A stretch of 8,797 nt of DNA from contig USPB01000081.1 in NCBI GenBank assembly GCA_900556405.1, positions 1 to 8,797 on the forward strand, read 5' to 3'. This stretch comes from an uncultured Actinomyces sp. GTDB lineage: Bacteria; Actinomycetota; Actinomycetes; Actinomycetales; Actinomycetaceae. The position numbers and the translations under genes are program-made. How positions within the stretch are numbered: position 1 is the stretch's first letter; every line of letters begins with the position of its first letter. The notes under the pieces are model-generated. The model was not told the origin of the DNA. It ran no database searches and saw only the letters and a program-made list of their open reading frames with translations. Shown piece after piece: positions 1 through 5,252 of the stretch.

Positions 1-19
1 GACATGCACGTGGGCGGCG

Positions 20-126
20 CTGCCCACACGCATATCATCGGGCCCACGTGCGAGTTAGAGGGCCCATGCGCAGGTCATCGGGCCCACGTGTGCATTGACG
101 GGCAGGGGCCACCAGCCATCGGGCCC
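20..126. repeat. ~20-bp periodic GGGCCC/CACGTG repeat array
   Basis: The hexamer GGGCCC starts at 40, 60, 80 and 121, with degenerate versions at 20 (CTGCCC) and 100 (GGGCAG), so the period is 20 bp (21 for the last step). The 16-mer TCATCGGGCCCACGTG is exact at 35-50 and 75-90. A variant, CATCGGGCCCGGGTG, starts at 117. Each full unit joins two palindromes, GGGCCC and CACGTG; another CACGTG lies at 7-12. The array may continue to the left of the window. Its function is unknown. It could be a protein-binding array spaced at about two helical turns, or a degenerate minisatellite at the end of an unseen gene. Confidence 0.7.
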
Positions 127-327
127 GGGTGCGCGCAAGAATAAGCACGATCTCATCAGAGACCGGCCAGGACCGATTCGAAGTGTCATCAATCCGCAGT
201 CACGGTGCATGAAGACGACGCGCGGCAGACCTGTGACAACGCTCCGAAGCCATGCCATATGGTCGAAGTCCTACTAAAAGCTCGTCAATCTTTGGCATAC
301 TGAGGGGCGGAAACTATCCGCCACAAC

Positions 328-332
328 AGGAG
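328..332 (+). promoter_or_regulatory. Ribosome binding site deciding the pcs GTG start
   Basis: AGGAG ends six bases before the GTG at 339-341. It supports this start over the upstream in-frame ATG at 252. Confidence 0.75.
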
Positions 333-338
333 CTGTCT

Positions 339-1124
339 GTGCCTGAGCAAAACGTCCCCACTGCAACTGAGCAGGCTGCTGCAACTGAGCAGGCCCCGGC
401 CTCGTCTGAGAGTGTCAGCAAACCCAGCCTGGGCCGTGTGATCGCCGCGTGGGCGGTGCACGCGTTCACTATCTCCGGACTCGCGTGGGCGACGCTCGCG
501 CTCTTCGCGATGCTTGATAACAACATCCCGATGATGTGGCTGTGGTTCGCCATCGCGCTCATCGTGGACGGCGTTGACGGCACGCTGGCCCGCAAGGTCG
601 GCGTTCGTCAGGTGATCCCCTGGTTCGACGGCGGCGTCGTCGACAACCTCGTCGACTACCTGACGTGGACGTTCCTGCCGGCGCTGTTCATGGCGATGTA
701 TCTGCCGTTTGGTCCCAAGCCGATCCCGGTCATCATGATGGTCGTCATCATCGTTTCCTCCGTGTTCTGCTACGCGAATGACGGAGAGAAATCGAATGAC
801 AACTACTTCGTGGGTTTCCCGGCGGCGTGGAACTGCGTTGCGATTGTCATGTACGTGCTGCAGACTCCCGCGTGGGTGAATATTGCGGCGACGATTTTCC
901 TTGCGATTATGACGCTGGTTCCGCTGCACTACACGCACCCGGCGCGCGTGAAGCGCTTCCAGATCCCCAACATCATCGGCGCGGCCGCGTGGATTGTCGC
1001 GTGCGCGTACATGGTTGTCGTCTACCCGGTGCAGCCCCTGTGGACGCTGATTCTGTTCTGGGTGGGCGGCGGCTGGTTCATGATCGCCGGCTTCATTCGC
1101 ACGGCGACCGGTGAGGACAAGTAA
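339..1124 (+). CDS. pcs: Phosphatidylcholine synthase (CDP-alcohol phosphatidyltransferase family)
   Basis: This integral membrane enzyme of 261 residues is predicted to join CDP-diacylglycerol and choline into phosphatidylcholine with release of CMP. The CDP-alcohol phosphotransferase signature is present as D80-G81-x2-A84-R85-x12-G98-x3-D102-x3-D106. The 12-residue spacer after AR, instead of the usual 8, is the form known for bacterial Pcs enzymes. A GFPAAWN segment further on also fits Pcs. Several hydrophobic membrane segments follow the roughly 30-residue polar N-terminus. That N-terminus contains a short ATEQA duplication, encoded by a 16-bp direct repeat at 361-376 and 379-394. The GTG start at 339 is preferred because AGGAG (328-332) lies six bases upstream; an in-frame ATG at 252 has no such site and would add 29 unconvincing residues. 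The gene stands alone and ends at a strong terminator. Phosphatidylserine synthase-like activity is the main alternative, but the motif spacing argues for choline. Confidence 0.85.
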   Translation: MPEQNVPTATEQAAATEQAPASSESVSKPSLGRVIAAWAVHAFTISGLAWATLALFAMLDNNIPMMWLWFAIALIVDGVDGTLARKVGVRQVIPWFDGGVVDNLVDYLTWTFLPALFMAMYLPFGPKPIPVIMMVVIIVSSVFCYANDGEKSNDNYFVGFPAAWNCVAIVMYVLQTPAWVNIAATIFLAIMTLVPLHYTHPARVKRFQIPNIIGAAAWIVACAYMVVVYPVQPLWTLILFWVGGGWFMIAGFIRTATGEDK

Positions 1125-1144
1125 TCTCCTCGTCACGAACGAAT

Positions 1145-1183
1145 ACAAACGTCCCCCGGGCCTCGCGCTCGGGGGACGTTTGT
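1145..1183 (+). terminator. Hairpin terminator after pcs
   Basis: A perfect 13-bp inverted repeat, ACAAACGTCCCCC (1145-1157) and its complement (1171-1183), lies 20 bases after the pcs stop. Three further pairs (one wobble) can close the inside, leaving a seven-base loop. The T-run is short and interrupted (TGTTGTTGG), as is common in high-GC actinobacteria. The near-perfect symmetry could work in both directions. Confidence 0.85.
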
Positions 1184-1433
1184 TGTTGGTGGATCCGTTG
1201 TCGTGCAGGCGGGGTTGTCGCCGCCATGGCGACGAGGCCGGGGCTGGTCGTGTGGTGACAGTGCTGTCGTGGGGTGGTTGAAGCGTGCGAATGGACGAGG
1301 CGGGGGCAGCCTGTGTTGTGAACGCGCGCTATGAGGAGGCCACACTGCCGGTGTGGTGAGCGTTCGAGGGCCTGGCGGTTGCTGGGAGTGCGCGGCGAAC
1401 TCGTAGTGTCTGCCGTCACCTGTTTCCAAAATG

Positions 1434-1538
1434 TCGCATGCAATTCATTTGAGTGAAAGTTCAATAATGTCTGAAAACGTTGCACTTCCAACGGTGTGAA
1501 TTCACATGTTGAAATATCTCGAGGGGAATTGCATGCGA
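1434..1538. repeat. Inverted-repeat unit 1 (13-bp arms, 105 bp)
   Basis: The arms TCGCATGCAATTC (1434-1446) and GAATTGCATGCGA (1526-1538) are perfectly complementary. Inside them further pairing is possible: GAG/CTC (1451-1453 with 1518-1520) and TTCAA/TTGAA. There is a small hairpin CGTTG-cacttc-CAACG (1478-1493) and a perfect 12-bp palindrome TGTGAATTCACA (1495-1506). The unit could fold as a branched RNA or single-stranded DNA. It is followed 141 bp later by a related unit. No gene lies inside it. Confidence 0.7.
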
Positions 1539-1574
1539 AACTGCGGGACGCCGCGTCCTCCGCGCTCTCACGAG

Positions 1575-1680
1575 TCGCACGTAATTCCTCCAGGACCTCA
1601 TTTGCTGATAGCTCAAATACCGCGGAATATCAACGATCTGATTTCAAAACCTGAAATATCCTCAGGGGAATTACGTGCGA
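1575..1680. repeat. Inverted-repeat unit 2 (14-bp arms, 106 bp)
   Basis: The arms TCGCACGTAATTCC (1575-1588) and GGAATTACGTGCGA (1667-1680) are perfectly complementary. The right half matches unit 1 at a constant 142-bp offset in three blocks: TGAAATATC (1652-1660), GGGGAATT (1665-1672) and GCGAAACTGC (1677-1686). Relative to unit 1 the arm core changes from ATGC/GCAT to ACGT/ACGT, which is two compensatory base-pair changes. The interior contains TGATA/TATCA pairing and a CCGCGG palindrome. Confidence 0.7.
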
Positions 1681-1793
1681 AACTGCTGTGCCCGTTGGTC
1701 GCGGGCCTTGGGTGCCGACGGTGGGGGGGTGCTGGCGGTCTTGTGGGCGGGCCAGCGGCGCGAGCAGCGGGCGGGCGACTGTCAGGTGCTGCG

Positions 1794-1900
1794 CATCCGG
1801 ATAGGTAACGAACATCTGGATAGGTAACGAACATCCGGATAGCTTAATAACCTATCCGGATGTGCATAACCTATCCGCGTGCGCGCAACCTATCCGGATG
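1794..1900. repeat. Symmetrical 19-bp repeat array, three direct and three inverted copies
   Basis: Three plus-oriented copies start at 1794, 1813 and 1832. The first is CATCCGGATAGGTAACGAA, and the second differs by one base over 19. Three inverted copies of the core, AACCTATCCGGATG or AACCTATCCGCGTG, start at 1849, 1868 and 1887. The step is exactly 19 bp on both sides. The two innermost copies form an 11-bp inverted repeat (1832-1842 and 1852-1862) around a 9-base centre. The core ATCCGGAT is itself palindromic. The pattern resembles an operator or iteron array, but no cognate regulator or replication gene is adjacent, so the role is unknown. Confidence 0.85.
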
Positions 1901-1947
1901 ATGCGCCGACGGTGTGGCGGGCGGGCCTGGTTGCGCTGTCCGAGTGC

Positions 1948-2011
1948 ACGCAAGCAGCCCAGCCAACGCAAGCAGCCCAGCCAACGCAAGCAGGCCCGCC
2001 AACGCAAGCAG
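1948..2011. repeat. 18-bp tandem repeat, four copies
   Basis: The decamer ACGCAAGCAG recurs at 1948, 1966, 1984 and 2002, an exact 18-bp period with the unit ACGCAAGCAGCCCAGCCA. The repeat is followed by a degenerate AGCAG-rich stretch to about 2035. A plus-strand open frame runs through it, but the resulting Lys/Gln/Arg repeats and the antisense overlap with the next gene argue against coding. It is most simply a minisatellite downstream of the minus-strand gene. Confidence 0.75.
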
Positions 2012-2080
2012 GAAGCAGCAAACAGCAGGCAGCCAAGCGGCGCGGTTACTGCTTGCTGCCGACAGCGCATCAACTGTGCC

Positions 2081-2983
2081 CTACTCCGCGAGGCCCTTCT
2101 TGACGGCGCGGTCGCGCCGGTAGCGGAAGACTTCGAGGAAGATCCCGCCGAAGAAGATGCAGGCGATGGCGGTCCAGACGCCCGGGGGAGCGTGGCGCCC
2201 GTACATGAGGAAGTACACGTAGGGGGCAAGGAAGGTGACGGCCGCAGTGGCCGCGCCGACGATGCGGTGCCAGAGTTTTTGTCCGGCGACCATTTCGATG
2301 AGCCCCCACGTGTAGGGGATGGCGGTGATCATGTCGATGGCCCACAGGATGCGCCAGTCGCCCCGGAAGTGCGGCACGTACATGACGGGGACGGCGCGGG
2401 CCATGGAGTAGACGAGGACGACGACGTAGGCGATGAATTTGGGGTTGCGGCACAGCTTGAGGAAGCCGGCGCGTTCGATGATGGAGGCGCCGACGGCTCG
2501 CGAGGCGTGCGTCGCGTGCGAGGAGGTCGTCAGCGTGTCGAGTCCGGCCATGGCGACGCGCATGAACTCGCGCTGTTCGTCGCTGCCGGATGCCCAGTGT
2601 TCGAGGAGTTCGAGGGGGGACATGGCGACGGGCGTGTAGCCGTCGCGCGCCACTCCGGCCTCGTGGATGATGTCGGCGCCGAGGGCGTCGCGCAGCCTGG
2701 GGAGGTCGCGTGTGGGGATGTCGGCGATCCACAGGCGTACGCGGCGTTGGATGGCGTCGTGGAGTTCGTGGGAGAGGGCGTGTCCGGCGGCGGAGTGGGG
2801 CGAGAAGCCTTCGGCGGCGATGTCTGAGAGTGAGCCGGGAACTTCGACGATGCGGGTGGTGAGGTCTCCGGCGCGGTCGACGCCGGAGATGGCGATGATG
2901 GTGGCAGCGTCCCACTGGTAGCTGCGCGCGATCTCGAGGTCGAGGATCGAACGCAGTGTGATCAGGGAAGCGGTGTCACTCAC
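2081..2983 (-). CDS. Membrane protein of unknown function with four C-terminal helices
   Basis: The product is 300 residues long and I do not recognise a family. Residues 1 to about 180 are soluble, mixed alpha/beta in character and fairly charged, with no signal peptide. The C-terminal part has four likely membrane helices at about 183-203, 212-232, 240-261 and 269-286, followed by a basic tail rich in Arg and Lys, which suggests a cytoplasmic C-terminus. This layout fits a cytoplasmic sensory or regulatory domain anchored to a small membrane module, but that is inference. The GTG start at 2983 follows GAGAGG six bases upstream; an upstream in-frame TTG at 3013 has no comparable site. The gene is divergent from the SCP_3-like gene and convergent with pcs. 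Confidence 0.75.
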   Translation of the reverse strand: MSDTASLITLRSILDLEIARSYQWDAATIIAISGVDRAGDLTTRIVEVPGSLSDIAAEGFSPHSAAGHALSHELHDAIQRRVRLWIADIPTRDLPRLRDALGADIIHEAGVARDGYTPVAMSPLELLEHWASGSDEQREFMRVAMAGLDTLTTSSHATHASRAVGASIIERAGFLKLCRNPKFIAYVVVLVYSMARAVPVMYVPHFRGDWRILWAIDMITAIPYTWGLIEMVAGQKLWHRIVGAATAAVTFLAPYVYFLMYGRHAPPGVWTAIACIFFGGIFLEVFRYRRDRAVKKGLAE

Positions 2984-3000
2984 GTGGGGCCTCTCGTTGG

Positions 3001-3029
3001 AAGTTGGACACAACCATTGTGCCTGACAA
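3001..3029 (-). promoter_or_regulatory. Possible promoter and dyad upstream of the membrane protein gene
   Basis: On the minus strand TTGTCA (3024-3029) is followed after 17 bases by CAACTT (3001-3006), a weak -35/-10 pair. The spacer contains an imperfect dyad, GGCACAA-tgg-TTGTGTC (3007-3023), that could be an operator. The -10 is poor, so this is tentative. Confidence 0.3.
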
Positions 3030-3072
3030 AGTGGTCGGATTGCACGCCCGGGGCGGGCGTGGTCGCGCCGCG

Positions 3073-3084
3073 TAGAATCGGGGT
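3073..3084 (+). promoter_or_regulatory. -10 box of a probable leaderless promoter for the SCP_3-like gene
   Basis: TAGAAT (3073-3078) ends six bases before the ATG at 3085. That places the transcription start at or next to the start codon. No ribosome binding site is needed, and no distinct one is visible. This TANNNT-to-ATG spacing is the hallmark of leaderless genes in actinobacteria. Confidence 0.6.
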
Positions 3085-3453
3085 ATGGCGAGACGACGGA
3101 TTGACCCGGGTGAGGGAATGGTGGCGCTGCGCTCGTGGCGGGACGCGGTGGAGCGCGGCGAGGAGCCGTCGCGTGCGGTCGTGTTGACGGCGGTCCGCTT
3201 CACTCTCGAGGAGCTTGGCATCTTGCATCCGGGTCGTGCGGTCGAGGTGCGTGTGCCTCCCGCGGGCGCGGTGCAGATCCTGCCGGGGACGACTCACCGG
3301 CGTGGCACTCCGCCCGCCGTCGTGGAGACTGATCCGCGCACGTGGCTCTCGCTCGCGTGCGGGCTCCTCACGTGGGACGAGGCCGTGGCGGGGGCCGCGG
3401 TGAGCGCTTCGGGTGAGCGCACGGACCTGGGGCCCTTCCTGCCGCTCGTGTGA
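3085..3453 (+). CDS. SCP_3-type bacterial sterol carrier family protein
   Basis: This soluble protein of 122 residues matches the actinobacterial sterol carrier-like family (SCP_3, bacterial SCP orthologue) along its whole length. It starts with MARRRIDP. It then has an Arg-rich helix, the segment TAVRFTLEELG (35-45), EVRVPPAGAVQ (54-64), and the highly typical RGTPPAVVETDPRTWLSL (73-90). The end includes LTWDEAVAGAAVSASGERTDL. The SCP2 fold binds hydrophobic ligands in eukaryotes; the ligand and role of this bacterial family are not established. The ATG follows a TAGAAT box at six bases, so the mRNA is probably leaderless. The gene is monocistronic, and its 3' end faces the DUF4235 gene 43 bp away. 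Confidence 0.8.
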   Translation: MARRRIDPGEGMVALRSWRDAVERGEEPSRAVVLTAVRFTLEELGILHPGRAVEVRVPPAGAVQILPGTTHRRGTPPAVVETDPRTWLSLACGLLTWDEAVAGAAVSASGERTDLGPFLPLV

Positions 3454-3496
3454 GCAACAGGGCAGGGGACGACGCAGGGGCCTCGGTGTGTGGGGC

Positions 3497-3775
3497 TCAG
3501 GCCTCGAGCTGGGGAAGGCCGAAGCGCGCTTCGAGCTTGGGGGCGAGCCACTTTTGGGAGCCCTTGTAGGCGTAGCGCTGGGCGACGGCCGCGATGGCGG
3601 CGGAGGAGGCTGCGAAGAGGACCAGCGAGGCCATGGTGACGTCGTCGGCGTCCTCGGCGGGAATCGGTCGGCCGGTTGCGATCTTCCAGCCGGCTTCGAA
3701 GAGCTTGGAGGCGGCGAAGGCCGCTCCGGCGATGACGACGGTCGTGGCGACCTTTTCGATGGTGGCTGAGTCCAT
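3497..3775 (-). CDS. DUF4235 small membrane protein
   Basis: The product is 92 residues long and fits DUF4235, a family of short actinobacterial membrane proteins of unknown function. Features are a first hydrophobic helix at about 7-24, the segment SKLFEAGWKIATGRPIP (23-39) with the family's typical aromatic and Lys residues, an acidic turn (EDADD), and a second helix at about 48-66. A basic C-terminus follows. The ATG at 3775 is chosen because AGGAGG lies five bases upstream; the longer open frame from 3829 lacks such a site. The gene is convergent with the SCP_3-like gene and divergent from the lipoprotein gene. Nothing in its context points to a specific role. Confidence 0.75.
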   Translation of the reverse strand: MDSATIEKVATTVVIAGAAFAASKLFEAGWKIATGRPIPAEDADDVTMASLVLFAASSAAIAAVAQRYAYKGSQKWLAPKLEARFGLPQLEA

Positions 3776-3915
3776 GGTTGCCTCCTGGCGTGGGGGTGGT
3801 TGTCCCTTCGCGCGTGCGCGCGCTTCCATGATGCCCCACGCGGGGCTCTTGCGCGAGGGCCACGGGCGTGCTGCCCTATGCTTGAACGGTAGTGTCCCCG
3901 TCAGAAGGATTCCTC

Positions 3916-5199
3916 ATGGCTCGCGCCCGCTCTGTTTTTGCGCTGTCGGCCCTCGCTGTTGCGGCGACGACGGTGGCGGCTTGTTCGCCGTCCGTGTCTT
4001 CGAGTGCGCCTCGGGATCCGTTTGCGTCGCCGATTGTGCCTGGCCAGAGTGCGCGCGCGTCGTCGAGCGCGGCGGGGCACGGCACGATTGATGCGCCGAC
4101 CCCGCGTAGCGGTTCGGGCACGGTGACGGTCGCTCTCGTGGGTGGCGCGCAGCTGCCGATGGAGACGGCTCAGGAGTTTACGAAGGCGACCGGTTTTACG
4201 GTGGCGGCTGTGCCGGTGGACGGCGTGGGTGAGCTGGCGGAGACGAACGCGGATGTTGCCCTGGGGCTTGATGGCGCGGATGCGCTGCAGGCGAGCGCGT
4301 CGGGTGCGATTGCGGCCGTGGCGCCTCAGGATACGGTGACGCTGTCGGGTACGGCGGTCGAGGGTGCGGCTGGTGCGGTCGCCTACGGCCGCGATGACGT
4401 GTGCGTGATCGCCGACAAGTCGTGGATCAGCGCGAATGGGCGTCCGCTGCCGACCTCGTTCGGTGATCTGACGTCGCCGCGTATCCGCGCGCTGCTCGCG
4501 GTCCCGGACCCGGCCTCGTCGTCGGTGGGTCGCGCGTTCGTGCAGGAGGCGGCCGCGCAGACGGGCGAGGGCTTGGGGTCGTTCGCGCGGTCTCTGAACC
4601 CGCGCGTGGATCCGTCGCTGGGAGCGACGGTGGGCGCGTGGACCGCTGGCGCGCACGTGTCCGATGGGTACCTGTCCGAGGTCGTGGGTGCCTCGGCGGG
4701 AACGTCGGGCGCGTATCCGCTGGTTGTGGCGCCGCGCTCGCTGGCTGCCGCGGCCGCGACGAACACGGGCGCGGACTCTTACGGGACGCCGATTTCGTCG
4801 ACGTGCATTGCCCGCATCATGTACGCGGCGGCGACGGGCTCGTCGGCTTCTGATGGCGCGGAGTCGCTGATTGCTTGGCTGCAGGGGGAGAGCGCTCAGC
4901 GTTCGTTGGCGACGACGGGTGCTGCGTATCCGATTGATGGTGCGCTCGCGGCCGACACGAAGGCCGGTTGGCTCATGGGTATCACGGGCGAGGCGGTCGT
5001 CGCTGATGAGACGGTGGGTTCACTGGATGCGCTTGATGCTTGGCTGGCCACGTGGTCCTCGGCGCTGGCAGCGCCTGCACCCACCCCCTCGCAGACTCCT
5101 GCCGCCGACGCGGGAACCGATCCGGGCACGTCCAACGCAGGGCAGGATCAGGCGCCCTCGGATGAGACGGGCGACGGCGATCCGGGCGACGAGGAGTAG
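3916..5199 (+). CDS. ThiB-like ABC solute-binding lipoprotein with an acidic C-terminal tail
   Basis: The product (427 residues) begins with a lipoprotein signal peptide: MARARS, a hydrophobic stretch, then the lipobox V20-A-A-C23. After a Ser/Ala-rich linker the mature part resembles the thiamine/iron-type periplasmic binding proteins (ThiB-like). Points of similarity are ADVALGLD at 112-119 (ThiB has ADVVLGLD), a following AYG...VIADK segment, LPTSFGDLTSP, and the PDPASSSVGRAF phosphate/glycine-type loop. A late YPIDG segment fits as well. The last ~42 residues form a Pro/Thr/Asp/Glu-rich acidic tail that is unusual in this family. No permease or ATPase gene is adjacent, so the substrate is uncertain and it may work with a distant transporter or as an orphan receptor. 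The ATG at 3916 follows AGAAGGA by six bases; a GTG at 3892 would spoil the signal peptide. Confidence 0.7.
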   Translation: MARARSVFALSALAVAATTVAACSPSVSSSAPRDPFASPIVPGQSARASSSAAGHGTIDAPTPRSGSGTVTVALVGGAQLPMETAQEFTKATGFTVAAVPVDGVGELAETNADVALGLDGADALQASASGAIAAVAPQDTVTLSGTAVEGAAGAVAYGRDDVCVIADKSWISANGRPLPTSFGDLTSPRIRALLAVPDPASSSVGRAFVQEAAAQTGEGLGSFARSLNPRVDPSLGATVGAWTAGAHVSDGYLSEVVGASAGTSGAYPLVVAPRSLAAAAATNTGADSYGTPISSTCIARIMYAAATGSSASDGAESLIAWLQGESAQRSLATTGAAYPIDGALAADTKAGWLMGITGEAVVADETVGSLDALDAWLATWSSALAAPAPTPSQTPAADAGTDPGTSNAGQDQAPSDETGDGDPGDEE

Positions 5200-5222
5200 C
5201 CCCGCCGCGCCCCCACGAGTTG

Positions 5223-5252
5223 AGTCAGCCTCGCAGCATTGCGGGGCTGACT
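5223..5252. terminator. Bidirectional hairpin between convergent lipoprotein and DUF4921 genes
   Basis: AGTCAGCCTCGCA (5223-5235) and TGCGGGGCTGACT (5240-5252) form a 13-bp stem with one wobble and the loop GCAT. TTT follows closely on the plus strand. The stem overlaps the last codons and stop of the DUF4921 gene, so its sequence serves both coding and termination. Confidence 0.65.

Larger units (their letters stand above)
1..338. other. Gene-free upstream region of pcs
   Basis: No convincing gene is visible here. Short open frames on both strands lack ribosome binding sites and family features. The first ~126 bases hold a ~20-bp periodic repeat array (listed separately). The rest (about 130-338) is the leader and promoter region of pcs. 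The best -10-like hexamer is CATACT at 296-301, but no good -35 lies 16-18 bases upstream, so the promoter is not firmly placed. Confidence 0.6.
1184..2080. other. Convergent intergenic interval without a credible gene, rich in repeats
   Basis: This interval separates the end of pcs from the end of the membrane protein gene at 2081. Open frames exist on both strands but lack ribosome binding sites, are low in complexity or are antisense shadows. The part from 1184 to about 1430 is GC-rich and holds only small hairpins, for example GTCGCC/GGCGAC at 1217-1233 and CCACAC/GTGTGG at 1340-1356. From about 1430 to 1690 the DNA becomes clearly more AT-rich and contains two inverted-repeat units. A 19-bp array (1794-1900) and an 18-bp tandem repeat (1948-2011) follow. 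No terminator for the minus-strand gene ending at 2081 was obvious. Confidence 0.6.

Noticed and set aside
252..338. Upstream ATG extension of pcs
   Set aside because: The extra 29 residues have no family match, and the GTG at 339 has AGGAG at ideal spacing.
285..1148. A 287-residue minus-strand open frame opposite pcs
   Set aside because: It is a His/Arg/Asp-rich antisense frame with no family resemblance. The plus strand encodes the clear Pcs motif.
1434..1680. A retron-type non-coding RNA with a1/a2 inverted repeats
   Set aside because: No reverse transcriptase gene is in the window, and the tandem duplication of the dyad does not match a single retron RNA.
1794..1900. A short CRISPR array
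   Set aside because: The repeat cores and spacers together are only 19 bp, three copies are inverted, the spacers are not unique, and no cas gene is present.
1862..2827. A 321-residue plus-strand open frame
   Set aside because: It runs through the 18-bp repeat and then antisense to the membrane protein gene. Its composition (Gly, Asp, Val rich without hydrophobic core) is that of a GC-rich shadow frame, and it has no binding site.
3809..3823. Alternating CG-rich 15-mer that could form Z-DNA
   Set aside because: Short alternating purine-pyrimidine runs are expected in DNA this GC-rich, and nothing ties it to a function.
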